Origin: Nocardioides sp. TF02-7
GTDB lineage: Bacteria; Actinomycetota; Actinomycetes; Propionibacteriales; Nocardioidaceae
Direction of reading: 5' to 3'
Assembly (NCBI RefSeq): GCF_022437945.1
Contig: NZ_CP092535.1
Coordinates: 2,356,001 to 2,420,000 of the forward strand
Length of the DNA stretch: 64,000 nt
Below the pieces are notes generated by a model that was not told where the DNA came from, did no database searches, and saw only the letters and a program-made list of their open reading frames with translations. A program made the position numbers and the translations under genes. Shown here one piece after another: positions 1 to 8,689 of this stretch. Numbering within the stretch: position 1 is the stretch's first letter; each line of letters opens with the position of its first letter.

Positions 1-608
1 GGCGGTCGGCCCGGCCGGCGCCGGAGCCGCGATCGCCCTCGAGAACCTGTTCCCGCCGATGCCCAGCGAGGTCGTGCTGCCCCTCGCCGGGTTCACCGCC
101 AGCCAGGGCGACTTCACCCTCGCCGAGGCGCTGCTGTGGACCACCGCCGGCTCGATCGCCGGTGCGGTCGTCCTCTACTACCTCGGCATGCTGGTGGGCC
201 GGCAGCGGATGTACTGGCTGTGGGACCGGCTGCCGCTGACCAAGACCAGCGACCTCGAGCGCACCGAGGCGTGGTTCGCCCGGCACGGCCGGAAGGCGGT
301 GTTCTTCGGCCGGATGGTGCCGATCTTCCGGAGCCTGATCTCGGTGCCGGCGGGGGGTGGAGCGGATGCCGATGCTCCAGTTCCTCGGCCTCACCGCGGC
401 GGGGAGCGCGATCTGGAACACCACGTTCGTCGTGGCCGGCTACCAGCTCGGCGAGCAGTGGCACCGGGTCGAGCCCGTCGTCGGCGTGCTGCAGTGGACC
501 GTCATCGTGACCGTGGTGCTCGCGGTCTGCGTCTGGGTGCTGCTGCGGGTGCGCTCGCTGCGCCGCAGCCCTCGGCCGGGGCCTCCGTCCGCCGGCTCGG
601 ACGGCTGA
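1..608 (+). CDS. DedA family membrane protein (5' partial, frameshifted)
   Basis: Polytopic inner-membrane protein of the DedA/SNARE-associated family, which is linked to lipid-carrier flipping and membrane homeostasis. The reading frame is already open at base 2, so the N-terminus lies outside the window. Recognisable pieces are the re-entrant start (ENLFPPMPSE), a segment GSIAGAVVLYYLGMLVG, and the conserved FFGRMVPIFRSLISVPAG. The frame then breaks in the G6 run at 352-357; dropping one G gives VPAGVERMPM and continues into a further hydrophobic segment and a basic tail ending at 608. It faces a second DedA gene on the opposite strand with 10 bp between the stops. Family assignment is solid; the transported substrate cannot be told. 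Confidence 0.85.
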
Positions 609-618
609 CGCCGACCGC

Positions 619-1404
619 TCAGCGCGTGGTCTCGCGCGGCGGGACCCGCAGCCCGGTGATGTCGCGGTCGGGCCGGCCGTCGTGGTCGAGGTCCTCGGCC
701 TCCGGCGCGTTGGTGCGCCGCCGGCGCACCGCCTCGCCCACCATCAGCACCGCCCCGAAGCCGAAGATCGCGATGATCACGTAGTCGAGGTTGTCCCTCA
801 GCCACGGCACCCGCTCGCCGAGGACGTAGCCCAGCACCGTGATCGACAGCACCCACAGCAGGGCGCCGACCAGGCTCCACAGGTAGAACCGACGGCGGTC
901 CATCCGGGTGACGCCGGCGACGACGGTGATGTAGGTGCGCACGAACGCCACGAACCGGCCGATCACCAGCGCCTTGCTGCCGTGCTTGTCGAAGAACGCC
1001 TCGGTCTCCTCGAAGTACTTCCGCTTCAGGATCCGGCCGTCGCGCGCATAGAGCGGCGGCCCGATCTTGCGGCCGATCTCGTAGCCCGCGACGTTGCCGG
1101 CGAACGCGGCGACGACGAGCAGCGCCATGCCGATCAGCAGCTCGACCTCGCGGCTGCCGGGGAACACGTCGAGCTGCCCGGTCGCGAGGAAGATGCCGAT
1201 CGCGAAGAGCAGCGCGTCGCCGGGCAGGAACGGGAAGAACAACCCGCACTCGACGAACACGATGAGGAGGCTGATCCACAGGAACTCGGTGCCGAACTCG
1301 TTGATCAGCGTCTCCGGGTCGAGCCAGTCGATGCCGAGGAACAACGGCGTCAGCTGGCCGTGGAGAACGGAGGCGAATGAGGAGAGGTCGAGCGCGGCCG
1401 GCAC
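619..1404 (-). CDS. DedA family membrane protein
   Basis: Intact 261-residue DedA-family protein. It shows the typical acidic/proline signature near residues 48-62 (VECGLFFPFLPGDALLFAIG), a loop GYEIGRKIGPPLYARDG, the conserved FVAFVRTYITVVAGVTRM around residue 150, and C-terminal hydrophobic helices ending in a charged tail (EAEDLDHDGRPD). The GTG start at 1404 lies 6 bases below TACGGT (1416-1411), a leaderless arrangement that supports this start. It is divergent from the RNA methyltransferase gene and convergent with the other DedA gene, so the window opens with two distinct DedA paralogues tail to tail. Confidence 0.9.
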   Translation of the reverse strand: MPAALDLSSFASVLHGQLTPLFLGIDWLDPETLINEFGTEFLWISLLIVFVECGLFFPFLPGDALLFAIGIFLATGQLDVFPGSREVELLIGMALLVVAAFAGNVAGYEIGRKIGPPLYARDGRILKRKYFEETEAFFDKHGSKALVIGRFVAFVRTYITVVAGVTRMDRRRFYLWSLVGALLWVLSITVLGYVLGERVPWLRDNLDYVIIAIFGFGAVLMVGEAVRRRRTNAPEAEDLDHDGRPDRDITGLRVPPRETTR

Positions 1405-1410
1405 CCCCTC

Positions 1411-1416
1411 ACCGTA
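1411..1416 (-). promoter_or_regulatory. -10 element, leaderless promoter of DedA gene
   Basis: TACGGT on the minus strand followed by 6 bases and the GTG start at 1404. One member of the repeated TANNNT-N6-8-RTG pattern of this window. Confidence 0.6.
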
Positions 1417-1446
1417 CCGGGCGCCCTCGCGGCCGACATCGGGAAT

Positions 1447-1452
1447 TACCCT
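1447..1452 (+). promoter_or_regulatory. -10 element, leaderless promoter of RNA methyltransferase gene
   Basis: TACCCT followed by exactly 7 bases and GTG at 1460. It lies only 31 bp from the divergent -10 of the DedA gene, so the two promoters sit back to back. Confidence 0.6.
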
Positions 1453-1459
1453 GAGCCGC

Positions 1460-2146
1460 GTGGAGGACCCGACCGAGCCGAGGGCGCCGTACGACCCGAT
1501 GCCCCACGGCCCGGCCGAGGTGGGGGTGGGTCCGTGGGAGGGCCCGTGGCCCGACGGCGAGCACTACGACGCCCGCCTCCTCGCCGAGGGCGACCGGCGC
1601 AACGTCGTCGACCGCTACCGCTACTGGACGGTCGAGGCGATCGTCGCCGACCTCGACCGCCGGCGGCACGACTTCCACGTGGCGATCGAGAACTGGCAGC
1701 ACGACTTCAACATCGGCACCATCGTGCGCTCGGCCAACGCGTTCCTCGCCAAGGAGGTGCACATCGTCGGCAACCGGCGGTGGAACCGCCGCGGCGCGAT
1801 GGTGACCGACCGCTACCAGCACGTGCGGCACCACCCCACGGTCGCCGACCTCCGCGAGCACCTGCAGGGGCTCGACGGCGGCCCGGTGCCGCTCCTCGGC
1901 GTCGACAACCTGCCCGGGTCGGCGCACCTGGAGACGATGGAGGTCCCGCGGCGGGTCTGCTTCCTCTTCGGCCAGGAGGGCCCCGGCCTCTCCGCCGCCG
2001 CGCGCACAGCCTGCGACGGCACCTTCTCGATCGCGCAGTTCGGCTCCACCCGCTCGATCAACGCCTCCGCGGCGGCCGCGATCGCCATGCACGCCTGGGT
2101 GCGCACGCACGCCGACCTGTCGAGCGACGAGGCCTGGCGGGGCTGA
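1460..2146 (+). CDS. SpoU/TrmH family RNA 2'-O-methyltransferase
   Basis: SAM-dependent SPOUT-fold methyltransferase acting on rRNA or tRNA ribose. The three SpoU motifs are visible: motif 1 NIGTIVRSANAF, motif 2 CFLFGQEGPGLS, and motif 3 QFGSTRSINASAAAAIAMHAW, which forms the trefoil-knot SAM site. GTG 1460 gives 228 residues and is favoured over ATG 1499 because TACCCT sits 7 bases upstream. The exact RNA target cannot be decided; the protein lacks an obvious N-terminal L30e-like substrate-binding domain of the RlmB/TrmB type. It ends 20 bp before the convergent septum-formation-like gene. Confidence 0.85.
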   Translation: MEDPTEPRAPYDPMPHGPAEVGVGPWEGPWPDGEHYDARLLAEGDRRNVVDRYRYWTVEAIVADLDRRRHDFHVAIENWQHDFNIGTIVRSANAFLAKEVHIVGNRRWNRRGAMVTDRYQHVRHHPTVADLREHLQGLDGGPVPLLGVDNLPGSAHLETMEVPRRVCFLFGQEGPGLSAAARTACDGTFSIAQFGSTRSINASAAAAIAMHAWVRTHADLSSDEAWRG

Positions 2147-2165
2147 GCGGACGGCCCCGGGCTCG

Positions 2166-2916
2166 TCAGCGCCGTGTCTGCTTCAGGCAGACCGCGAACC
2201 GGAACCCGGCCTTCCAGCTCTGCTTAGTCGTGGGGTACTCGAGGTAGATCCCGGCCCTCGGGATCCGCGCCCGGCACACGCGCTCCGCCCACCGCCGCAT
2301 CACCCGTGCTCCGGGGAAGCTGCCCGTCCGGCGCACGTGGTGCGTCGCACGGAACGCGTGCCGGTGCGCGCACCGGACGACCTCGTAGTACGCCGCCCTG
2401 CCGAGCCGGCACCGGGCGATCCGGTCGGGCAGCGGGAGCCGGCCGAGCTCGGGCCCGGACGCCGGCAGCGGGCGCAGCCGCTTGCCGTCGGGAAGACCGA
2501 GGTCGCAGCGGATCCACCTCGCACCGGCGGCGCGCTGCGCCTCGGTCGGGATGAACCAGTAGATCGTGTACGCCGACCGGACCCGGGCGGCGGTGGAGCC
2601 CGGCAGCAGCGCGTCGACGCTGCGCACGCACTCGACCCACATGCGTCGGGACAGCGCGCGGACGTCGTCCCAGTCCGGGGTCCGGGTGAGCTGGACGATC
2701 GCCGTCGTCACCGTCGTGTGCCGCTCGCTGCACGGGACCGCCGGGTCCGGCTCCGACACGGCCCAGGCCTCGCGCTTGGTGAGGTCGTGGCAGCTGCCGA
2801 CCGCGGCGGGGGGTGATGTCCACGCCGGCGGCGGCATGGGCGGGCACGCCCGCGAGGGTGGGAACGGCAGTGACGACGGCCGCGACGAGGGTGACGACCG
2901 CACTGAGACGCAGCAT
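2166..2916 (-). CDS. Secreted septum-formation-family protein (frameshifted)
   Basis: Exported protein of the actinobacterial septum-formation family (PF13845-like). The N-terminus MLRLSAVVTLVAAVVTAVPT ending in AHA is a good signal peptide, and AGGAGG sits just upstream of ATG 2916. The frame breaks in the G6 run at 2808-2813; dropping one base joins it to AVGSCHDLTKREAWAV and PCSERHTT. This Cys...PC..xH pattern is typical of the family. The rest is Cys-containing and basic with no known catalytic motif. A lipoprotein with the same C/PCxxPH layout is embedded in the CIS operon at 57396-57872. The biochemical role of the family is not established. Confidence 0.7.
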
Positions 2917-3092
2917 CGAGGTTCCTCCTGGTCGGGTGCGCAGGACCTGGGCGACGACCGCTCGGGAGGACCGCCCTCCTTCCAGAACGGCGTCAGCCCG
3001 TCGGGGTCACGTCGGTGCGCGCGGCGCGGCGCCCAGGGCGGTGTGGATGGGATACGCGGCCGACGCCGGATCGGTTGCGGCGTACGGCCGAC

Positions 3093-3098
3093 TAGGGT
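3093..3098 (+). promoter_or_regulatory. Probable fba -10 element and leader
   Basis: TAGGGT lies 41 bp before the fba start. Transcription would begin near 3105, giving a leader of about 35 bases with AGGAG at 3125-3129. The rest of 2917-3092, between the divergent septum-like gene and fba, holds nothing else I can name. Confidence 0.45.
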
Positions 3099-3139
3099 GG
3101 GCTCGTCGTACCCGACCCGTGAGCAGGAGCAGCGCAGCC

Positions 3140-4174
3140 ATGCCCATCGCCACCCCCGAGAAGTACGCCGAGATGCTGGACGCCGCGAAGGCCGGATCCT
3201 TCGCCTACCCCGCCATCAACGTCTCGTCCTCCCAGACCCTCAACGCGGCCCTCAAGGGGTTCGCCGACGCCGGCTCCGACGGCATCATCCAGATCTCCAC
3301 CGGTGGCGCGGAGTACCTCTCCGGCCCCTCGGTGAAGGACATGGTGACCGGCTCCGTGGCGTTCGCGGCCTACGCCGCCGAGGTGGCCAAGAGCTATCCG
3401 GTCAACGTCGCGCTCCACACCGACCACTGCCCGAAGGACAAGCTCGACGGCTTCGTCCGGCCGCTGCTCGAGCTGTCCGTCGAGCGGGTCAAGGGCGGCC
3501 AGGCGCCGCTCTTCCAGTCGCACATGTGGGACGGGTCCGCCGTGCCGCTCGACGAGAACCTGCAGATCGCCGAGGAGCTGCTCGCCAAGTGCGCCGAGGC
3601 GAAGGTGGTGCTGGAGATCGAGGTCGGTGTCGTCGGCGGCGAGGAGGACGGCATCGTCGGCGCCATCGACGAGAAGCTCTACACGACCCCCGACGACGCG
3701 CTCGCGACCGTGCGTGCGCTCGGCACTGGCGAGAAGGGCCGCTACCTCACCGCGTTGACGTTCGGCAACGTCCACGGCGTCTACAAGCCGGGCAACGTCA
3801 AGCTCCGTCCGGAGATCCTCAAGGCCGCACAGGAGGCGGTCGTCAAGGAGCTCGGCCTGGCCGCCGACGCCCGCCCGTTCGACCTGGTCTTCCACGGCGG
3901 CTCCGGGTCGACCGCGGAGGAGATCGCCGCCGCCGTCGACTACGGCGTGGTGAAGATGAACGTCGACACCGACACCCAGTACGCGTTCACCCGGCCGGTG
4001 GCGACGCACATGTTCCAGAACTACGACGGCGTGCTCAAGGTCGACGGCGAGGTCGGCAACAAGAAGGCCTACGACCCGCGCGCCTGGGGCAAGGCCGCCG
4101 AGGCCGGCATGGCCGCCCGCGTGGTCGAGGCCTGCGAGAACCTCCGCTCGGCCGGGAAGAGCGTCGGCCGATGA
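3140..4174 (+). CDS. fba: Class II fructose-bisphosphate aldolase
   Basis: Zinc-dependent aldolase that interconverts fructose 1,6-bisphosphate with dihydroxyacetone phosphate and glyceraldehyde 3-phosphate in the cytosol. The 344-residue protein has the usual length of the long class II form. Visible landmarks are the catalytic/metal pair in ALHTDHCPKD, the zinc ligand regions EIEVGVVGGEEDG and FGNVHGVYKPGNVKL, and the substrate-phosphate loop VFHGGSGSTAEE followed by KMNVDTDTQYAF. ATG 3140 is preceded by AGGAG. The stop overlaps the next start as ATGA, so fba and the DUF3151 gene are coupled. Confidence 0.97.
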   Translation: MPIATPEKYAEMLDAAKAGSFAYPAINVSSSQTLNAALKGFADAGSDGIIQISTGGAEYLSGPSVKDMVTGSVAFAAYAAEVAKSYPVNVALHTDHCPKDKLDGFVRPLLELSVERVKGGQAPLFQSHMWDGSAVPLDENLQIAEELLAKCAEAKVVLEIEVGVVGGEEDGIVGAIDEKLYTTPDDALATVRALGTGEKGRYLTALTFGNVHGVYKPGNVKLRPEILKAAQEAVVKELGLAADARPFDLVFHGGSGSTAEEIAAAVDYGVVKMNVDTDTQYAFTRPVATHMFQNYDGVLKVDGEVGNKKAYDPRAWGKAAEAGMAARVVEACENLRSAGKSVGR

Positions 4175-4588
4175 GCCTCGGCCAGGACCTGATGGCCGGT
4201 CCGCCGCCGACCCCTCCTGCCCGAGGACCCCGCCACCGCGGCGGTCGCGGCGGGCGAGCAGCCCGAGGACGTCGTACGCCGGTTCCCGGCCTCGCCGCTC
4301 GCGTGGGCGACCCTCGCCGACGCGGCGGTCGCGCAGGGCGCCGACGACGTGACGGCCTACGCCTACGCCCGGGTCGGCTACCACCGCTCCCTCGACCTGC
4401 TGCGCCGCAACGGCTGGAAGGGGCACGGCCCGGTGCCCTGGGAGCACGAGCCCAACCGCGGCTTCCTGCGCTGCCTCGCCCGCCTCGCCACCACCGCCCG
4501 CGCGATCGGCGAGACCGACGAGTGGGAGCGCTGCTCGACGTTCCTCCGCGACTCGAGCCCCGCGGCTGCCGAGGAGCTGCTGGGCTGA
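4171..4588 (+). CDS. DUF3151 family protein (frameshifted)
   Basis: Small helical protein of the actinobacterial DUF3151 family, function unknown. The start MSLGQDLMAGPPPT is at 4171, overlapping the fba stop. The C4 run at 4211-4214 carries one extra base; correcting it gives PPPTLLPEDP and joins the conserved block AYARVGYHRSLDLLRRNGW...PWEHEPNRGFLRCL, which has TPR-like helix spacing. About 138 residues in total. Adjacency to fba is a commonly seen actinobacterial arrangement and here is physically coupled by ATGA. Nothing in the sequence shows an enzymatic site. Confidence 0.8.
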
Positions 4589-4609
4589 AAGCAACGGCGC
4601 GGAGGTGGT

Positions 4610-4645
4610 GTAACTCAGTGTTCGGTTGACTTCCCGGGCGCTGTT
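4610..4645 (+). repeat. Left arm of inverted repeat flanking AbiEi gene
   Basis: Starts GTAACTCAGTGTT, then CGG, GACT, and CCCGGGCGCTG. The reverse complement of 5885-5920 has the same order: GTAACTCAGTGTT, CGG, GACT, CCCGGGCGCTG, differing by one or two small gaps and one substitution. It begins 22 bp after the DUF3151 stop. Confidence 0.8.
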
Positions 4646-4654
4646 ACCAGTCAC

Positions 4655-4691
4655 AGCACCGAGGGAGCGGCCGCAACACCGAGGGAGTGCG
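4655..4691 (+). repeat. Two tandem copies of a ~18-bp direct repeat
   Basis: CARCACCGAGGGAG occurs at 4655 and again at 4673, each followed by a short GC stretch ending in CGG. It lies just inside the left inverted-repeat arm and upstream of the AbiEi gene. Function unknown. Confidence 0.6.
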
Positions 4692-4790
4692 GCGTACGAC
4701 GCCTCGCCGCCCGCGCGCCGCTCCGCCGTCGTCCACAGGCGGGACCGACGGGGCTGGCGTGGCCGGCAGGTCGGGCGCATCGTGCCCGTC

Positions 4791-5826
4791 ATGGACCCCC
4801 GGATCCTCGCCGCCTTCGCCAGCCACCACGGTGTGCTCCGACGGACACAGCTGCTCGACCTCGGCATGCCGCCGACCGAGATCCGCCGCCTGCTGCGGTC
4901 AGGCGCGCTCGTGCTCCTGCGGCGCGGTGCCTACACGACGCGTGAGATCTGGGACGCGGCCGATCGGTACGTCGCGAGGCCGCTGCTCCTCGCTCGTGCG
5001 GCCGTCGCGCTGACGCGCCGGGCCTGGGTGCTGAGCCACGACTCGGCCGCCCACGCGCTGGGCATGGCGATCCTCGACCCGCGTGACCCCTATGTGCACC
5101 TCACCCGACCCGGTTGGACGAACGCCTGGACCGGAGAACGGGGTCAAGCACCACCTTGCGCGGTTCGGGTCGCACCAGGTGGTCGAGGTCGCCGGCCTGC
5201 GGGTCCTAGACCTAGCACGGACCGCCGTGGACATCGCTCGTGAACGCGGCAACCGGGACGGCCTGGCCGCGTGTGACTCCGCGATGCGGATGGGAGTGAC
5301 GAAGGAGGCGCTCGAGGCGGCCGCGGAGCCGATGGCGCAGTGGCCCGGCGCGCGGGCGGTCAACGCGAGCGTGGACCTCGCCGACCCGGGGGCCGAGAAC
5401 GTCAACGAGTCGCTCGGCCGTGAGCTGGTGATAGAGGCGGCGATCGGTGAGCCGGAGACGCAGTTCCCGGTCAGGACCGCGCAGGGCATCAGGTGGTGCG
5501 ACATCCGGGTCGGCAACCACGTCATCGAGGTCGACGGGCGGGTCAAGTACCTCGCGGAGGCCGACGGCGGCTTCGCCCGCACCACGGCGGACGACGTCGC
5601 GTGGGAGGAGCGGAAACGCGAGCGCCTCGTCCGCGACGAGGGCCTGGTCGTCACCCGGCTGTACTGGGAGGACTACTGGGGCCACCGGCGGGTTGAGGCA
5701 GTCCGCCGGGTGCGGGCGGACCACGCCGACGCCGTCGCCCGGTTCGGGCCGGACCTCGACGAGCGGCTCGCCCGCGAGGCGGAGGCGATCAGGAAGCAGT
5801 ACGGCGACCGCCGCAGGGGCGCGTGA
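4791..5826 (+). CDS. AbiEi-like / DUF559 domain protein (frameshifted)
   Basis: Two-part protein of a type abundant in Nocardioidaceae. The N-terminal part (MDPRILAAFASHHGVLRRTQ, then RRLLRSGALVLLRRGAY) is the winged-helix AbiEi antitoxin-like domain. The C-terminal part ends with a Vsr/DUF559-like core: a WCDIRVGNHVIEVDGRVKYL strand-turn carrying a D...E.D..K series, then RDEGLVVTRLYWED. The frame shifts near 5135-5145; removing one G in the ACCGGAGAAC stretch restores TENGVKHHLARF. No AbiEii nucleotidyltransferase partner follows, so this is a solo gene. It stands between two arms of an inverted repeat (4610-4645, 5885-5920) and could be mobile. A defence or genome-maintenance role is only a guess. 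Confidence 0.7.
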
Positions 5827-5839
5827 CGTCGGCCGCTGC

Positions 5840-5901
5840 GCACTACCCGGGTGTTCGTGCTGCTCCCGCCGTGCTCTGACGTGTCCCAGCGCCCGGGTAG
5901 T
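5840..5901 (+). repeat. Subterminal inverted pair ACTACCCGGG
   Basis: ACTACCCGGGTG near 5842 is the inverted partner (one mismatch) of CGCCCGGGTAGT at 5890-5901, and the second copy belongs to the right inverted-repeat arm. The stretch can fold as a 12-bp stem with a loop of about 36 bases. No T tract follows, so it does not look like an ordinary terminator. Confidence 0.55.
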
Positions 5902-5920
5902 CGCCGTAACACTGAGTTAC
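5885..5920 (-). repeat. Right arm of inverted repeat flanking AbiEi gene
   Basis: Ends CCGTAACACTGAGTTAC, the reverse complement of the left arm at 4610. It stops 5 bp before the lysS stop codon, so the AbiEi gene plus arms exactly fills the gap between the DUF3151 gene and lysS. Confidence 0.8.
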
Positions 5921-5925
5921 TGCAC

Positions 5926-7629
5926 TTACCCCGCCGGCGTGAGCAGCGCCCGCACCCGCTCGGGGCCGAGCGCGGCGAACAGGGTGGGGAGCCGCGGGCC
6001 GCGGTCGGCGGCGACGAGGAGCTGGTAGAGCAGCCGGAAGAACGCCTTCTGGTCGGCCTTGACCTCGTCGGTCGGCGCGTCGTCGAGGCCGAGGCCGCGG
6101 CCGAGCTTGGGGACGCCGTAGATCAGTGCGGTGAGGTCGGCGGCGTCGTCGAACGTCGCGGGCAACCGGGCGAGGAGGGTGTCGAGCCAGCCGCGCTCCT
6201 GCTCCGTGAGCGCGGAGAGCCGCTCGGCGTCGGGGGTCTCGCGCACGTTCGTGCGGTCCTCGGCGGGCACGTACTCCCGCACCCAGGTCATCGCCTTCGA
6301 CAGCCGCGGCTCGAGCTCGGCGACGGTGGAGTGCTCGTGGCCGACCTTCCCGATCGTCGCGGAGATCAGCTCGGCGGAGCCGGCGGTGACATCGGCGACC
6401 GACGACAGCATCCGGAACGGCACGACCACCTCGGGGGAGGGCAGGCGGCCGGCGGCGGCAGTGGCGGACGCCCGCTCCCAGGCGAGCACCGCGGCGTCCC
6501 GCTTCGCGGGGTCGGCGGCCTTGCGGGTGAGCGCGTCCCACTCGTCGTAGAGCCGCAGCACCTCCTGCCCGAAGTCGACGTTGAACGCCTGCTTGGGCTG
6601 CCGGCGGACGTAGAGCCAGCGCAGGATCGGCGCCTCGAGGATCCGCAGCGCCTCGGCGGCGGTCGGCACGCCGCCCCGCGACGACGACATCTTCGGCATG
6701 CCGGCGACGCCGACGAACGAGTAGCCGACGAACGACGGTGCGGTCCAGCCGAAGACCGGGCCGACGAGGTCCTTGCCGACGGTGTACGACGAGCCGGGGC
6801 TGGCGTGGTCGACGCCGCCGGGCTCGAAGTGCACCTGCTCGTAGGCCCACCGCATCGGCCAGTCGACCTTCCACACCAGCTTGCCCTCGTCCTGGGTGGC
6901 GACGTTCGTGACGTAGGAGTCGCCACAGACGTCGCAGGTGTAGGCCAGGTCGGTCGTCTCGTCGTCGTACGACGTCAGCGTCACGGTGTCGCGGCCGCAG
7001 CCGCGGCAGTAGGGCTTGTAGGGGAAGCGGGCGAGGTTGCCGCGCGAGGACCCCTCGTCGTCGTCCTCGTCGGCCGGCACCTCCTCGCCCGAGGGCTTCT
7101 TGGTGCGGTAGCGCGCCATGACCGCCTCGATCTCCTCGCGCTTGCGGATGGCGGTCAGGACCTGCTCGCGGTAGGCGCCGGAGCGGTACATCCGGGTCTG
7201 GTCGACCTCGACCATCTCGCAGCCCATCTCGGCCAGCGCGCGGCGCAGCGGCTCCTTGAACCGCTCGGCCCAGCTCTCGAACTCGCCGGTCGGGTCCGGC
7301 ACGGCGGAGAGCGGTCGGCCGATGTGCTCGTTCCACGACTCGTCGACGCCGGCGGGCACCTTGCGGAACCGGTCGAAGTCGTCCCAGCTGTGCAGGTGCC
7401 GCACGGCGATGCCGCGGCGCCGGATCTCCTCGGCGACGAAGTGGACGGTCAGGAACTCCCGCAGGTTGCCGAGGTGGATCGGCCCGGAGGGGCTGATGCC
7501 CGACGCGCAGGTCACGAGGTCGGGCAGCTCGCCGTCGGGGGTGGTCGACGCGGCGTGCCGGAGCGCCTGGTCGGCGGTGCGGGTCACCCAGTCGACCGGG
7601 TCTGCTGCGTTGTCTCCTCGTCGTGCCAC
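5926..7629 (-). CDS. lysS: Class I lysyl-tRNA synthetase
   Basis: Charges tRNA-Lys with lysine. This is the archaeal/actinobacterial class I form of LysRS, not the common class II enzyme: it carries the HIGH-type signature SGPIHLGN at residues 48-55 and the KMSKS-type motif KMSSS near residue 315. Zinc-binding Cys pairs occur at CRGCG and CDVC. The helical C-terminal anticodon-binding half follows. The 567-residue frame is uninterrupted. GTG 7629 is chosen because TAGGGT (7643-7638) lies 8 bases upstream, overlapping the stop of the lipid kinase gene, giving lysS its own leaderless promoter inside the gene pair. Confidence 0.95.
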   Translation of the reverse strand: MARRGDNAADPVDWVTRTADQALRHAASTTPDGELPDLVTCASGISPSGPIHLGNLREFLTVHFVAEEIRRRGIAVRHLHSWDDFDRFRKVPAGVDESWNEHIGRPLSAVPDPTGEFESWAERFKEPLRRALAEMGCEMVEVDQTRMYRSGAYREQVLTAIRKREEIEAVMARYRTKKPSGEEVPADEDDDEGSSRGNLARFPYKPYCRGCGRDTVTLTSYDDETTDLAYTCDVCGDSYVTNVATQDEGKLVWKVDWPMRWAYEQVHFEPGGVDHASPGSSYTVGKDLVGPVFGWTAPSFVGYSFVGVAGMPKMSSSRGGVPTAAEALRILEAPILRWLYVRRQPKQAFNVDFGQEVLRLYDEWDALTRKAADPAKRDAAVLAWERASATAAAGRLPSPEVVVPFRMLSSVADVTAGSAELISATIGKVGHEHSTVAELEPRLSKAMTWVREYVPAEDRTNVRETPDAERLSALTEQERGWLDTLLARLPATFDDAADLTALIYGVPKLGRGLGLDDAPTDEVKADQKAFFRLLYQLLVAADRGPRLPTLFAALGPERVRALLTPAG

Positions 7630-7637
7630 GTCGGGCA

Positions 7638-7643
7638 ACCCTA
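7638..7643 (-). promoter_or_regulatory. -10 element, leaderless promoter of lysS
   Basis: TAGGGT on the minus strand, 8 bases, then GTG at 7629. Its first three bases are the TAG stop of the upstream kinase gene. Confidence 0.55.
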
Positions 7644-8598
7644 GTGCGCCCGGGCGTCGTCGCCCGACTCGTCCCGCCGCGGCAGCACCATCCGGTACGC
7701 CGCGCGCTCGAGGTGCCAGGTGCGGTGCCGCTCGGGGCCGTAGACCTCGCCGTCGGCGCTGCACCAGAAGCCGCTGCCGCTCACCGAGACGGTGGCGCCG
7801 CGGTAGGTGCGGACGTCCTCGCGCTGGTCGTGGCTGCCGAACGGGAGCCGGACGGCGTACGCCGCCCGGGCGGCCAGGCCGGCGGGCGTGGCGACCAGCA
7901 CGTCGATGAGCCCGTCGCTCGGGTCGGCGTCGGGGGTGAGGCGGGTGCCGCCGCCGACCGAGGCGCCGTTGCCGAGCGCGACCATGAGCACCGGCTCGTC
8001 GACGTCGGCGACCACCTCGCCGTCGACCTCGACGCGGAGCCGGAGGGTTGGTGGGTTCAGGGCGGTGCGGACCGCGCCGATGGGGGTAGCCGAGGCGGCC
8101 GAGGTTGACCCGGCCGACGCCGACCCGGCCGAGCCGCTCCTTCCAGCGGGCGCCGTGCTTGCTCGCGTCGGCGCCGGCGCCGAGGTGCACGTTGTTGACG
8201 ACGACCTCGCCGACCTCGTCGACGAGGAGGTCCATCTCCTCGATGGTGCCCTTCACCATCGCCTCGGCGGCCTCCGCCGGGTCGAGCGGGATCTCCACGG
8301 TGCGGGCGAAGTCGTTGCCGGTGCCGAGCGGCAGCAGGCCGAGCACGTGGTCGGCCAGCTCGCGGCGCCGGTGCAGCGCGGCGACCACCGCGTGCAGGCT
8401 GCCGTCGCCGCCCGCCACCACGATCCGCCGGGTGCCCGCCCGGTGCAGCGCGCCGTCGAGCTCGCCGGGGGCGGAGGTCTGGCACACCTCGACCGAGGTG
8501 TGGGCGCGGAGCACGTCCAGCGCCGCGTCGAGCGCCCGGTCGTCGGCGGTGCCGGCCTCGGCGTTGGTGATCACGAGGAGCGGCTCGGTGGTGGGCAC
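7641..8598 (-). CDS. Diacylglycerol kinase-like lipid kinase (frameshifted)
   Basis: YegS/BmrU/Rv2252-type lipid kinase, which uses ATP to phosphorylate diacylglycerol or related membrane lipids. The nucleotide-binding motif VVAGGDGSLHAV and the partner LLPLGTGNDFART are present, followed by the VVNNVHLGAGADASKHGARW catalytic region. The frame breaks in the G5 run at 8082-8086; one base less gives GRLGYPIGAVRTALNPP and leads to the C-terminal beta-sandwich (NGASVGGGTRLTPDADPSDG). The GTG start at 8598 follows TAAGGT and 6 bases. It is divergent from the carboxyltransferase gene. Confidence 0.85.
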
Positions 8599-8604
8599 CC
8601 GTCC

Positions 8605-8610
8605 ACCTTA
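8605..8610 (-). promoter_or_regulatory. -10 element, leaderless promoter of lipid kinase
   Basis: TAAGGT on the minus strand followed by 6 bases and GTG 8598. Confidence 0.6.
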
Positions 8611-8675
8611 GGCGGGGCCCCCTGCCGCCGCCGGCCGGGCGGCCCCGGTCGCGTGGGCCGGGTCCCGGGGCGTGG

Positions 8676-8681
8676 TTGGAT
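8676..8681 (+). promoter_or_regulatory. -10-like element before carboxyltransferase
   Basis: TTGGAT followed by 8 bases and ATG 8690. It is a weaker match to TANNNT than the others. Confidence 0.4.
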
Positions 8682-8689
8682 GCCGGGCC

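Noticed and set aside
440..1279. Arg-rich minus-strand frames and many others opposite known genes
   Set aside because: Composition (Arg/Pro/Ala) and lack of any motif mark them as antisense shadows of real genes in high-GC DNA.
4791..5826. Type IV toxin-antitoxin operon
   Set aside because: No AbiEii-type nucleotidyltransferase gene adjoins; the gene is solitary.
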